DNA from: Siphonodentalium dalli
Taxonomy: Eukaryota > Mollusca > Scaphopoda > Gadilida > Siphonodentaliidae
Assembly (NCBI GenBank): GCA_032622095.1
Contig: CP136064.1
Location: forward strand, 1,798,001-1,862,000
DNA: 64,000 nt
Reading direction: 5' to 3'
Shown here: piece by piece, positions 24,638-38,834 of the stretch
Numbering within the stretch: the stretch's first letter is position 1
Layout: every line of letters begins with the position of its first letter
The notes under the pieces: generated by a model
Seen by the model: only the letters and a program-made list of their open reading frames with translations
Database searches by the model: none
Told to the model about the DNA's origin: nothing
Made by a program: the position numbers and the translations under genes

Positions 24638-27600
24638 ACTTAAAGGGACATAAGTAACACAGTCACCAACTTTAAGGGGTGTCTGCTATAGACTGGTTCC
24701 ATGGTGGAGTACGGTTGGATATTTTCAATTTGGCGCATGTTTCTCCATACCGCGCCATGTCAAATCTGGCCCTATCCGAATCGGGTTGTCATTTACAATG
24801 ACTGCAGAAAATATATATCTTCATGGTGGAATGCAAATGATTGTTTAAAGGAACAGATGTATCTCAACTTAAAGGGACATAAGTAACACAGTCACCAACT
24901 TTAAGGGGTATCTGCTATAGACTGGTTCCATGGTGGAGTACGGTTGGATATTTTCTATTTGGCGCATGTTTCTCCATACCGCGCCATGTCAAATCTGGCC
25001 ATATCCGAATCGGGTTGTCATTTACAATGACTACAGAAAATAAATATCTTCATGTTGGAATGCAAATGTATGTTTAAAGGAACAGATGTATCACAACTTA
25101 AAGGACATAAGTAACACCGTCACCAACTTTAAGGGGTATCTGCTATAGACTGGTTCCATGGTGGAGTACTGTTGGATATTTTCAATTTGGCGCATGTTTT
25201 TCCATACCGCGCCATGTCAATTCTGGCCATATCCGAATCGGGTTGTCATTTACAATGACTACAGAAAATAAATATCTTCATGTTGGAATGCAAATGTATG
25301 TTTAAAGGAACAGATGTATCACAACTTAAAGGGACATAAGTAACACCGTCACCAACTTTAAGGGGTATCTGATTTAGACTGGTTCCATGGTGGAGTACTG
25401 TTGGATATTTTCAATTTGGCGCATGTTTCTCCATACCGCGCCATGTCAAATCTGGCCATATCCGAATCGGGTTGTCATTTACAATGACTACAGAAAATAA
25501 ATATCTTCATGTTGGAATGCAAATGTATGTTTAAAGGAACAGATGTATCTCAACTTAAAGGGACATAAGTAACACAGTCACCAACTTTAAGGGGTATCTG
25601 CTATAGACTGGTTCCATGGTGGAGTACGATTGGATATTTTCAATTTGGCGCATGTTTCTCCATGCCGCGCCATGTCAAATCTGGCCCTATCCGATTCGGG
25701 TTGTCATTTACAATGACTGCAGAAAATATATATCTTCATGGTGGAATGCAAATGTATGTTTAAAGGAACAGATGTATCTCAACTTAAAGGGACATAAGTA
25801 ACACTGTCACCAACTTTAACGGGTATCTGCTATAGACTGGTTCCATGGTGGAGTACGGTTGGATATTTTCAATTTGGCGCATGTTTCTCCATACCGCGCC
25901 ATGTCAATTCTGGCCATATCCGAATCGGGTTGTCATTTACAATGACTACAGAAAATAAATATCTTCATGTTGGATTGCAAATGTATGTTTAAAGGAACAG
26001 ATGTATCTCAACTTAAAGGGACATAAGTAACACAGTCACCAACTTTAAGGGGTGTCTGCTACAGACTGGTTCCATGGTGGAGTACGGTTGGATATTTTCA
26101 ATTTGGCGCATGTTTCTCCATACCGCGCCATGTCAAATCTGGCCATATCCGAATCGGGTTGTCATTTACAATGACTACAGAAAATAAATATCTTCATGTT
26201 GGAATGCAAATGTATGTTTAAAGGAACAGATGTATCTCAACTTAAAGGGACATAAGTAACACAGTCACCAACTTTAAGGGGTGTCTGCTATTAACTGGTT
26301 CCATGGTGGAGTACGGTTGGATATTTTCAATTTGGCGCATGTTTCTCCATACCGCGCCATGTCAAATCTGGCCCTATCCGAATCGGGTTGTCATTTACAA
26401 TGACTGCAGAAAATATATATCTTCATGGTGGAATGCAAATGTATGTTTAAAGGAACAGATGTATCTCAACTTAAAGGGACATAAGTAACACAGTCACCAA
26501 CTTTAAGGGGTATCTGCTATAGACTGGTTCCATGGTGGAGAACGGTTGGATATTTTCTATTTGGCGCATGTTTCTCCATACCGCGCCATGTCAAATCTGG
26601 CTATATCCGAATCGGGTTGTCATTTACAATGACTACAGAAAATAAATATCTTCATGTTGGAATGCAAATGTATGTTTAAAGGAACAGATGTATCACAACT
26701 TAAAGGGACATAAGTAACACCGTCACCAACTTTAAGGGGTATCTGATTTAGACTGGTTCCATGGTGGAGTACTGTTGGATATTTTCAATTTGGCGCATGT
26801 TTCTCCATACCGCGCCATGTCAAATCTGGCCATATCCGAATCGGGTTGTCATTTACAATGACTACAGAAAATAAATATCTTCATGTTGGAATGCAAATGT
26901 ATGTTTAAAGGAACAGATGTATCTCAACTTAAAGGGACATAAGTAACACAGTCACCAACTTTAAGGGGTATCTGCTATAGACTGGTTCCATGGTGGAGTA
27001 CGGTTGGATATTTTCAATTTGGCGCATGTTTTTCCATACCGCGCCATGTCAAATCTGGCCATATCCGAATCGGGTTGTCATTTACAATGACTGCAGAAAA
27101 TATATATCTTCATGGTGGAATGCAAATGTATGTTTAAAGGAACAGATGTATCTCAACTTAAAGGGACATAAGTAACACAGTCACCAACTTAAAGGGGTAT
27201 CTGCTATAGACTGGTTCCATGGTGGAGTACGATTGGATATTTTCAATTTGGCGCATGTTTCTCCATGCCGCGCCATGTCAAATCTGGCCCTATCCGATTC
27301 GGGTTGTCATTTACAATGACTGCAGAAAATATATATCTTCATGGTGGAATGCAAATGTATGTTTAAAGGAACAGATGTATCTCAACTTAAAGGGACATAA
27401 GTAACACTGTCACCAACTTTAACGGGTATCTGCTATAGACTGGTTCCATGGTGGAGTACGGTTGGATATTTTCAATTTGGCGCATGTTTCTCCATACCGC
27501 GCCATGTCAATTCTGGCCATATCCGAATCGGGTTGTCATTTACAATGACTACAGAAAATAAATATCTTCATGTTGGATTGCAAATGTATGTTTAAAGGAA

Positions 27601-28300
27601 CAGATGTATCTCAACTTAAAGGGACATAAGTAACACAGTCACCAACTTTAAGGGGTGTCTGCTACAGACTGGTTCCATGGTGGAGTACGGTTGGATATTT
27701 TCAATTTGGCGCATGTTTCTCCATACCGCGCCATGTCAAATCTGGCCATATCCGAATCGGGTTGTCATTTACAATGACTACAGAAAATAAATATCTCCAT
27801 GTTGGAATGCAAATGTATGTTTAAAGGAACAGATGTATCTCAACTTAAAGGGACATAAGTAACACAGTCACCAACTTTAAGGGGTATCTGCTATAGACTG
27901 GTTCCATGGTGGAGTACGGTTGGATATTTTCAATTTGGCGCATGTTTCTCCATACCGCGCCATGTCAAATCTGGCCATATCCGAATCGGGTTGTCATTTA
28001 CAATGACAGCAGAAAATATATATCTTCATGGTGGAATGCAAATGTATGTTTAAAGGAACAGATGTATCTCAACTTAAAGGGACATAAGTAACACAGTCAC
28101 CAACTTAAAGAGGTGTCTGATTTAGAATGGTTCCATGGTGGAGTACGGTTGGATATTTTCAATTTGGCGCATGTTTCTCCATACCGCGCCATGTCTAATC
28201 TGGCCATATCCGAATCGGGTTGTCATTTACAATGACTGCAGAAAATATATATCTTCATGGTGGAATGCAAATGAATGTTTAAAGGAACAGATGTATCTCA
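24638..28300 (+). repeat. 18-monomer higher-order unit, copy 2 (16 monomers before divergence)
   Basis: Monomers 107-122 match 89-104 at an offset of 4121 bp, including the 228-bp monomer (25096-25323). Differences seen: GGCGCATG near 25420 where copy 1 has GCCGCATG near 21299, and GACAGCAG near 28007 for GACTGCAG. The match stops inside the next monomer (28301-28529), which begins like the unit at 24180-24408 and ends like the zone-2 unit at 31278-31506. Confidence 0.9.
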
Positions 28301-28529
28301 ACTTAAAGGGACATAAGTAACACAGTCACCAACTTAAAGAGGTGTCTGATTTAGAATGGTTCCATGGTGGAGTACGGTTGGATATTTTCAATTTGGCGCA
28401 TGCTTCTCCATACCGCGCCATGTCAAATCTGGCCATATCCGAATCGGGTTGTCATTTACAATGACTGCAGAAAATATATATCTTCATGTTGGAATGCAAA
28501 TGTATGTTTAAATGAACAGATGTATCTCA
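28301..28529 (+). repeat. Mosaic monomer at the zone 1/zone 2 boundary
   Basis: The first half carries AAAGAGG, CTGATTTAGAATGG and GCATGCTTCTCC, shared with monomer 105 (24180-24408). The second half carries AAATATATAT with CATGTTGG and TTTAAATGAACAG, and the following unit opens with ACATAACTAAC. These are zone-2 markers that recur near 31490, 33550 and 36530. The change occurs between the two sets, so this unit looks like the product of an exchange within a monomer. Confidence 0.7.
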
Positions 28530-29674
28530 ACTTAAAGGGACATAACTAACACAGTCACCAACTTTAAGGGGTATCTGCTATAGACTGGTTACATGGTGGA
28601 GTACGGTTGGATATTTTCAATTTTGCGCATGTTTCTCCATACCGCGCCATGTCAAATCTGGCCATATCCGAATCGGGTTGTCATTTACAATGACTGCAGA
28701 AAATAAATATCTTCATGTTGGAATGCAAAGGTATGTTTAAAGGAACAGATGTATCTCAACTTAAAGGGACATAAGTAACACAGTCACCAACTTTAAGGGG
28801 TGTCTGATATAGACTGGTTCCATGGTGGAGTACGGTTGGATATTTTCAATTTGGCGCATGTTTCTCCATACCGCGCCATGTCAATTCTGGCCATATCCGA
28901 ATCGGGTTGTCATTTACAATGACTACAGAAAATAAATATCTTCATGTTGGAATGCAAATGTATGTTTAAAGGAACAGATGTATCTCAACTTAAAGGGACA
29001 TAAGTAACACAGTCACCAACTTTAAGGGGTATCTGCTATAGACTGGTTCCATGGTGGAGTACGGTTGGATATTTTCAATTTGGCGCATGTTTCTCCATAC
29101 CGCGCCATGTCAAATCTGGCCATATCCGAATCGGGTTGTCATTTACAATGACTGCAGAAAATAAATATCTTCATGTTGGAATGCAAATGTATGTTTAAAG
29201 GAACAGATGTATCTCAACTTAAAGGGACATAAGTAACACAGTCACCAACTTTAAGGGGTGTCTGATATAGACTGGTTCCATGGTGGAGTACGGTTGGATA
29301 TTTTCAATTTGGCGCATGTTTCTCCATACCGCGCCATGTCAATTCTGGCCATATCCGAATCGGGTTGTCATTTACAATGACTACAGAAAATAAATATCTT
29401 CATGTTGGAATGCAAATGTACGTTTAAAGGAACAGATGTATCTCAACTTAAAGGGACATAAGTAACACAGTCACCAACTTTAAGGGGTGTCTGCTATAGA
29501 CTGGTTCCATGGTGGAGTACGGTTGGATATTTTCAATTTGGCGCATGTTTCTCCATACCGCGCCATGTCAAATCTGGCCATATCCGAATCGGGTTGTCAT
29601 TTACAATGACTACAGAAAATAAATATCTTCATGTTGGAATGCAAATGTATGTTTAAAGGAACAGATGTATCTCA

Positions 29675-30132
29675 ACTTAAAGGGACATAAATAACACAAT
29701 CACCAACTTTAAGGGGTATCTGCTATAGACTGGTTCCATGGTGGAGTACTGTTGGATATTTTCAATTTGGCGCATGTTTTTCCATACCGCGCCATGTCAA
29801 ATCTGGCCATATCCGAATCGAGTTGTCATTTACAATGACTACAGAAAATAGATATCTTCTTGTTGGAATGCAAAAGTATGTTTAAAGGAACAGATGTAAC
29901 TCAACTTAAAGGGACATAAGTAACACAGTCACCAACTTTAAGGGGTATCTGATTTAGACTGGTTCCATGGTGGAGTACGGTTGGATATTTTCAATTTGGC
30001 GCATGTTTCTCCATACCGCGCCATGTCAAATCTGGCCATATCCGAATCGGGTTGTCATTTACAATGTCTACAGAAAACAAATATCTTCATGTTGGAATGC
30101 AAATGTATGTTTAAAGGAACAGATGTATCTCA
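29675..30132 (+). repeat. Zone-2 monomer pair (first occurrence)
   Basis: The first member (29675-29903) has GTACTG, GTTTTTCC, CGAATCGAG, AAATAGATAT, CTTCTTGTTGG, GCAAAAGTATG and GTAACTC. Its TAG closes the 61-codon frame. The second (29904-30132) has CTGATTTAG, GTCTACAG and AAACAAATAT, which leave the frame open and change residues around position 34-38 to VYRKQ. The first type occurs 22 times by my count and is followed by a CTGATTTAG unit in 21 of them. Confidence 0.8.
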
Positions 30133-32880
30133 ACTTAAAAGAACATAAGTAACACAGTCACCAACTTTAAGGGGTATCTGCTATAGACTGGTTCCATGGT
30201 GGAGTACGGTTGGATATTTTCAATTTGGCGCATGTTTCTCCATACCGCGCCATGTCAAATCTGGCCATATCCGAATCGGGTTGTCATTTACAATGACTGC
30301 AGAAAATATATATCTTCATGTTGGAATGCAAATGTATGTTTAAAGGAACAGATGTATCTCAACTTAAAGGGACATAAATAACACAGTCACCAACTTTAAG
30401 GGGTATCTGCTATAGACTGGTTACATGGTGGAGTACAGTTGGATATTTTCAATTTTGCGCATGTTTCTCCATACCGCGCCATGTCAAATCTGGCCATATC
30501 CGAATCGGGTTGTCATTTACAATGACTGCAGAAAATAAATATCTTCATGTTGGAATGCAAAGTTATGTTTAAAGGAACAGATGTATCTCAACTTAAAGGG
30601 ACATAAGTAACACAGTCACCAACTTTAAGGGGTATCTGCTATAGACTGGTTACATGGTGGAGTACGGTTGGATATTTTCAATTTTGCGCATGTTTCTCCA
30701 TACCGCGCCATGTCAAATCTGGCCATAACCGAATCGGGTTGTCATTTACAATGACTACAGAAAATAAATATCTTCATGTTGGAATGCAAATGTATGTTTA
30801 AAGGAACAGATGTATCTCAACTTAAAGGGACATAAATAACACAATCACCAACTTTAAGGGGTATCTGCTATAGACTGGTTCCATGGTGGAGTACTGTTGG
30901 ATATTTTCAATTTGGCGCATGTTTTTCCATACCGCGCCATGTCAAATCTGGCCATATCCGAATCGAGTTGTCATTTACAATGACTACAGAAAATAGATAT
31001 CTTCTTGTTGGAATGCAAAAGTATGTTTAAAGGAACAGATGTAACTCAACTTAAAGGGACATAAGTAACACAGTCACCAACTTTAAGGGGTATCTGATTT
31101 AGACTGGTTCCATGGTGGAGTACGGTTGGATATTTTCAATTTGGCGCATGTTTCTCCATACCGCGCCATGTCAAATCTGGCCATATCCGAATCGGGTTGT
31201 CATTTACAATGTCTACAGAAAACAAATATCTTCATGTTGGAATGCAAATGTATGTTTAAAGGAACAGATGTATCTCAACTTAAAGGGACATAAGTAACAC
31301 AGTCACCAACTTTAAGGGGTATCTGCTATAGACTGGTTCCATGGTGGAGTACGGTTGGATATTTTCAATTTGGCGCATGTTTCTCCATACCGCGCCATGT
31401 CAAATCTGGCCATATCCGAATCGGGTTGTCATTTACAATGACTGCAGAAAATATATATCTTCATGTTGGAATGCAAATGTATGTTTAAATGAACAGATGT
31501 ATCTCAACTTAAAGGGACATAACTAACACAGTCACCAACTTTAAGGGGTATCTGCTATAGACTGGTTACATGGTGGAGTACGGTTGGATATTTTCAATTT
31601 TGCGCATGTTTCTCCATACCGCGCCATGTCAAATCTGGCCATATCCGAATCGGGTTGTCATTTACAATGACTGCAGAAAATAAATATCTTCATGTTGGAA
31701 TGCAAAGGTATGTTTAAAGGAACAGATGTATCTCAACTTAAAGGGACATAAGTAACACAGTCACCAACTTTAAGGGGTGTCTGATATAGACTGGTTCCAT
31801 GGTGGAGTACGGTTGGATATTTTCAATTTGGCGCATGTTTCTCCATACCGCGCCATGTCAATTCTGGCCATATCCGAATCGGGTTGTCATTTACAATGAC
31901 TACAGAAAATAAATATCTTCATGTTGGAATGCAAATGTATGTTTAAAGGAACAGATGTATCTCAACTTAAAGGGACATAAGTAACACAGTCACCAACTTT
32001 AAGGGGTATCTGCTATAGACTGGTTCCATGGTGGAGTACGGTTGGATATTTTCAATTTGGCGCATGTTTCTCCATACCGCGCCATGTCAAATCTGGCAAT
32101 ATCCGAATCGGGTTGTCATTTACAATGACTGCAGAAAATAAATATCTTCATGTTGGAATGCAAATGTTTGTTTAAAGGAACAGATGTATCTCAACTTAAA
32201 GGGACATAAGTAACACAGTCACCAACTTTAAGGGGTGTCTGATATAGACTGGTTCCATGGTGGAGTACGGTTGGATATTTTCAATTTGGCGCATGTTTCT
32301 CCATACCGCGCCATGTCAAATCTGGCAATATCCGAATCGGGTTGTCATTTACAATGACTGCAGAAAATAAATATCTTCATGTTGGAATGCAAATGTTTGT
32401 TTAAAGGAACAGATGTATCTCAACTTAAAGGGACATAAGTAACACAGTCACCAACTTTAAGGGGTGTCTGATATAGACTGGTTCCATGGTGGAGTACGGT
32501 TGGATATTTTCAATTTGGCGCATGTTTCTCCATACCGCGCCATGTCAATTCTGGCCATATCCGAATCGGGTTGTCATTTACAATGACTACAGAAAATAAA
32601 TATCTTCATGTTGGAATGCAAATGTATGTTTAAAGGAACAGATGTCTCTCAACTTAAAGGGACATAAGTACTACAGTCACCAACTTTAAGGGGTGTCTGC
32701 TATAGACTGGTTCCATGGTGGAGTACGGTTGGATATTTTCAATTTGGCGCATGTTTCTCCATACCGCGCCATGTCAAATCTGGCCATATCCGAATCGGGT
32801 TGTCATTTACAATGACTACAGAAAATAAATATCTTCATGTTGGAATGCAAATGTATGTTTAAAGGAACAGATGTATCTCA

Positions 32881-35800
32881 ACTTAAAGGGACATAAATAA
32901 CACAGTCACCAACTTTAAGGGGTATCTGCTATAGACTGGTTCCATGGTGGAGTACGGTTGGATATTTTCAATTTGGCGCATGTTTTTCCATACCGCGCCA
33001 TGTCAAATCTGGCCATATCCGAATCGGGTTGTCATTTACAATGACAGCAGAAAATATATATCTTCATGGTGGAATGCAAATGTATGTTTAAAGGAACAGA
33101 TGTATCTCAACTTAAAGGGACATAAGTAACACAGTCACCAACTTAAAGAGGTGTCTGATTTAGAATGGTTCCATGGTGGAGTACGGTTGGATATTTTCAA
33201 TTTGGCGCATGTTTCTCCATACCGCGCCATGTCTAATCTGGCCATATCCGAATCGGGTTGTCATTTACAATGACTGCAGAAAATATATATCTTCATGGTG
33301 GAATGCAAATGAATGTTTAAAGGAACAGATGTATCTCAACTTAAAGGGACATAAGTAACACAGTCACCAACTTAAAGAGGTGTCTGATTTAGAATGGTTC
33401 CATGGTGGAGTACGGTTGGATATTTTCAATTTGGCGCATGCTTCTCCATACCGCGCCATGTCAAATCTGGCCATATCCGAATCGGGTTGTCATTTACAAT
33501 GACTGCAGAAAATATATATCTTCATGTTGGAATGCAAATGTATGTTTAAATGAACAGATGTATCTCAACTTAAAGGGACATAACTAACACAGTCACCAAC
33601 TTTAAGGGGTATCTGCTATAGACTGGTTACATGGTGGAGTACGGTTGGATATTTTCAATTTTGCGCATGTTTCTCCATACCGCGCCATGTCAAATCTGGC
33701 CATATCCGAATCGGGTTGTCATTTACAATGACTGCAGAAAATAAATATCTTCATGTTGGAATGCAAAGGTATGTTTAAAGGAACAGATGTATCTCAACTT
33801 AAAGGGACATAAGTAACACAGTCACCAACTTTAAGGGGTGTCTGATATAGACTGGTTCCATGGTGGAGTACGGTTGGATATTTTCAATTTGGCGCATGTT
33901 TCTCCATACCGCGCCATGTCAATTCTGGCCATATCCGAATCGGGTTGTCATTTACAATGACTACAGAAAATAAATATCTTCATGTTGGAATGCAAATGTA
34001 TGTTTAAAGGAACAGATGTATCTCAACTTAAAGGGACATAAGTAACACAGTCACCAACTTTAAGGGGTATCTGCTATAGACTGGTTCCATGGTGGAGTAC
34101 GGTTGGATATTTTCAATTTGGCGCATGTTTCTCCATACCGCGCCATGTCAAATCTGGCCATATCCGAATCGGGTTGTCATTTACAATGACTGCAGAAAAT
34201 AAATATCTTCATGTTGGAATGCAAATGTATGTTTAAAGGAACAGATGTATCTCAACTTAAAGGGACATAAGTAACACAGTCACCAACTTTAAGGGGTGTC
34301 TGATATAGACTGGTTCCATGGTGGAGTACGGTTGGATATTTTCAATTTGGCGCATGTTTCTCCATACCGCGCCATGTCAATTCTGGCCATATCCGAATCG
34401 GGTTGTCATTTACAATGACTACAGAAAATAAATATCTTCATGTTGGAATGCAAATGTACGTTTAAAGGAACAGATGTATCTCAACTTAAAGGGACATAAG
34501 TAACACAGTCACCAACTTTAAGGGGTGTCTGCTATAGACTGGTTCCATGGTGGAGTACGGTTGGATATTTTCAATTTGGCGCATGTTTCTCCATACCGCG
34601 CCATGTCAAATCTGGCCATATCCGAATCGGGTTGTCATTTACAATGACTACAGAAAATAAATATCTTCATGTTGGAATGCAAATGTATGTTTAAAGGAAC
34701 AGATGTATCTCAACTTAAAGGGACATAAATAACACAATCACCAACTTTAAGGGGTATCTGCTATAGACTGGTTCCATGGTGGAGTACTGTTGGATATTTT
34801 CAATTTGGCGCATGTTTTTCCATACCGCGCCATGTCAAATCTGGCCATATCCGAATCGAGTTGTCATTTACAATGACTACAGAAAATAGATATCTTCTTG
34901 TTGGAATGCAAAAGTATGTTTAAAGGAACAGATGTAACTCAACTTAAAGGGACATAAGTAACACAGTCACCAACTTTAAGGGGTATCTGATTTAGACTGG
35001 TTCCATGGTGGAGTACGGTTGGATATTTTCAATTTGGCGCATGTTTCTCCATACCGCGCCATGTCAAATCTGGCCATATCCGAATCGGGTTGTCATTTAC
35101 AATGTCTACAGAAAACAAATATCTTCATGTTGGAATGCAAATGTATGTTTAAAGGAACAGATGTATCTCAACTTAAAAGAACATAAGTAACACAGTCACC
35201 AACTTTAAGGGGTATCTGCTATAGACTGGTTCCATGGTGGAGTACGGTTGGATATTTTCAATTTGGCGCATGTTTCTCCATACCGCGCCATGTCAAATCT
35301 GGCCATATCCGAATCGGGTTGTCATTTACAATGACTGCAGAAAATATATATCTTCATGTTGGAATGCAAATGTATGTTTAAAGGAACAGATGTATCTCAA
35401 CTTAAAGGGACATAAATAACACAGTCACCAACTTTAAGGGGTATCTGCTATAGACTGGTTACATGGTGGAGTACAGTTGGATATTTTCAATTTTGCGCAT
35501 GTTTCTCCATACCGCGCCATGTCAAATCTGGCCATATCCGAATCGGGTTGTCATTTACAATGACTGCAGAAAATAAATATCTTCATGTTGGAATGCAAAG
35601 TTATGTTTAAAGGAACAGATGTATCTCAACTTAAAGGGACATAAGTAACACAGTCACCAACTTTAAGGGGTATCTGCTATAGACTGGTTACATGGTGGAG
35701 TACGGTTGGATATTTTCAATTTTGCGCATGTTTCTCCATACCGCGCCATGTCAAATCTGGCCATAACCGAATCGGGTTGTCATTTACAATGACTACAGAA

Positions 35801-37918
35801 AATAAATATCTTCATGTTGGAATGCAAATGTATGTTTAAAGGAACAGATGTATCTCAACTTAAAGGGACATAAATAACACAATCACCAACTTTAAGGGGT
35901 ATCTGCTATAGACTGGTTCCATGGTGGAGTACTGTTGGATATTTTCAATTTGGCGCATGTTTTTCCATACCGCGCCATGTCAAATCTGGCCATATCCGAA
36001 TCGAGTTGTCATTTACAATGACTACAGAAAATAGATATCTTCTTGTTGGAATGCAAAAGTATGTTTAAAGGAACAGATGTAACTCAACTTAAAGGGACAT
36101 AAGTAACACAGTCACCAACTTTAAGGGGTATCTGATTTAGACTGGTTCCATGGTGGAGTACGGTTGGATATTTTCAATTTGGCGCATGTTTCTCCATACC
36201 GCGCCATGTCAAATCTGGCCATATCCGAATCGGGTTGTCATTTACAATGTCTACAGAAAACAAATATCTTCATGTTGGAATGCAAATGTATGTTTAAAGG
36301 AACAGATGTATCTCAACTTAAAGGGACATAAGTAACACAGTCACCAACTTTAAGGGGTATCTGCTATAGACTGGTTCCATGGTGGAGTACGGTTGGATAT
36401 TTTCAATTTGGCGCATGTTTCTCCATACCGCGCCATGTCAAATCTGGCCATATCCGAATCGGGTTGTCATTTACAATGACTGCAGAAAATATATATCTTC
36501 ATGTTGGAATGCAAATGTATGTTTAAATGAACAGATGTATCTCAACTTAAAGGGACATAACTAACACAGTCACCAACTTTAAGGGGTATCTGCTATAGAC
36601 TGGTTACATGGTGGAGTACGGTTGGATATTTTCAATTTTGCGCATGTTTCTCCATACCGCGCCATGTCAAATCTGGCCATATCCGAATCGGGTTGTCATT
36701 TACAATGACTGCAGAAAATAAATATCTTCATGTTGGAATGCAAAGGTATGTTTAAAGGAACAGATGTATCTCAACTTAAAGGGACATAAGTAACACAGTC
36801 ACCAACTTTAAGGGGTGTCTGATATAGACTGGTTCCATGGTGGAGTACGGTTGGATATTTTCAATTTGGCGCATGTTTCTCCATACCGCGCCATGTCAAT
36901 TCTGGCCATATCCGAATCGGGTTGTCATTTACAATGACTACAGAAAATAAATATCTTCATGTTGGAATGCAAATGTATGTTTAAAGGAACAGATGTATCT
37001 CAACTTAAAGGGACATAAGTAACACAGTCACCAACTTTAAGGGGTATCTGCTATAGACTGGTTCCATGGTGGAGTACGGTTGGATATTTTCAATTTGGCG
37101 CATGTTTCTCCATACCGCGCCATGTCAAATCTGGCAATATCCGAATCGGGTTGTCATTTACAATGACTGCAGAAAATAAATATCTTCATGTTGGAATGCA
37201 AATGTTTGTTTAAAGGAACAGATGTATCTCAACTTAAAGGGACATAAGTAACACAGTCACCAACTTTAAGGGGTGTCTGATATAGACTGGTTCCATGGTG
37301 GAGTACGGTTGGATATTTTCAATTTGGCGCATGTTTCTCCATACCGCGCCATGTCAAATCTGGCAATATCCGAATCGGGTTGTCATTTACAATGACTGCA
37401 GAAAATAAATATCTTCATGTTGGAATGCAAATGTTTGTTTAAAGGAACAGATGTATCTCAACTTAAAGGGACATAAGTAACACAGTCACCAACTTTAAGG
37501 GGTGTCTGATATAGACTGGTTCCATGGTGGAGTACGGTTGGATATTTTCAATTTGGCGCATGTTTCTCCATACCGCGCCATGTCAATTCTGGCCATATCC
37601 GAATCGGGTTGTCATTTACAATGACTACAGAAAATAAATATCTTCATGTTGGAATGCAAATGTATGTTTAAAGGAACAGATGTCTCTCAACTTAAAGGGA
37701 CATAAGTACTACAGTCACCAACTTTAAGGGGTGTCTGCTATAGACTGGTTCCATGGTGGAGTACGGTTGGATATTTTCAATTTGGCGCATGTTTCTCCAT
37801 ACCGCGCCATGTCAAATCTGGCCATATCCGAATCGGGTTGTCATTTACAATGACTACAGAAAATAAATATCTTCATGTTGGAATGCAAATGTATGTTTAA
37901 AGGAACAGATGTATCTCA
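32881..37918 (+). repeat. 22-monomer higher-order unit, copy 2
   Basis: Monomers 143-164, again exactly 5038 bp. Every marker of copy 1 recurs in order. The only difference I found is T at 32986 for C at 27948, though I did not align every base. Identity this high over 5 kb means a very recent duplication, recent conversion, or an assembly artefact joining two haplotypes. Confidence 0.92.
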
Positions 37919-38834
37919 ACTTAAAGGGACATAAATAACACAGTCACCAACTTTAAGGGGTATCTGCTATAGACTGGTTCCATGGTGGAGTACGGTTGGA
38001 TATTTTCAATTTGGCGCATGTTTTTCCATACCGCGCCATGTCAAATCTGGCCATATCCGAATCGAGTTGTCATTTACAATGACTACAGAAAATAGATATC
38101 TTCTTGTTGGAATGCAAAAGTATGTTTAAAGGAACAGATGTAACTCAACTTAAAGGGACATAAGTAACACAGTCACCAACTTTAAGGGGTATCTGATTTA
38201 GACTGGTTCCATGGTGGAGTACGGTTGGATATTTTCAATTTGGCGTATGTTTCTCCATACCGCGCCATGTCAAATCTGGCCATATCCGAATCGGGTTGTC
38301 ATTTACAATGACTGCAGAAAATAAATATCTTCATGTTGGAATGCAAATGTATGTTTAAAGGAACAGATGTATCTCAACTTAAAGGGACATAAATAACACA
38401 GTCACCAACTTTAAGGGGTATCTGCTATAGACTGGTTCCATGGTGGAGTACGGTTGGATATTTTCAATTTGGCGCATGTTTTTCCATACCGCGCCATGTC
38501 AAATCTGGCCATATCCGAATCGAGTTGTCATTTACAATGACTACAGAAAATAGATATCTTCTTGTTGGAATGCAAAAGTATGTTTAAAGGAACAGATGTA
38601 ACTCAACTTAAAGGGACATAAGTAACACAGTCACCAACTTTAAGGGGTATCTGATTTAGACTGGTTCCATGGTGGAGTACGGTTGGATATTTTCAATTTG
38701 GCGTATGTTTCTCCATACCGCGCCATGTCAAATCTGGCCATATCCGAATCGGGTTGTCATTTACAATGTCTACAGAAAACAAATATCTTCATGTTGGAAT
38801 GCAAATGTATGTTTAAAGGAACAGATGTATCTCA
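37919..38834 (+). repeat. Two-monomer duplication (2 x 458 bp)
   Basis: Monomers 165-166 (37919-38376) and 167-168 (38377-38834). Each pair is a CGAATCGAG/AAATAGAT unit followed by a CTGATTTAG unit with GGCGTATG. The second pair ends with GTCTACAG/AAACAAAT where the first has GACTGCAG/AAATAAAT, so one member was converted or the duplication boundary lies within it. The block sits between the 22-monomer and 37-monomer organisations. Confidence 0.8.

Larger units (their letters stand above)
27843..32880 (+). repeat. 22-monomer higher-order unit, copy 1
   Basis: Monomers 121-142, 5038 bp, exactly 22 x 229. It introduces the zone-2 types: TTACATGG/TTTGCGC (from 28530), CGAATCGAG/AAATAGAT (from 29675) and GTCTACAG/AAACAAAT (from 29904). 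It also contains CCATAACCG, GCAAAGTTATG, GGCAATATCC with AAATGTTTG (two units), and GATGTCTCTC followed by GTACTACAG. An internal echo, 28301 with 31278, lies 13 monomers (2977 bp) apart. Confidence 0.92.
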
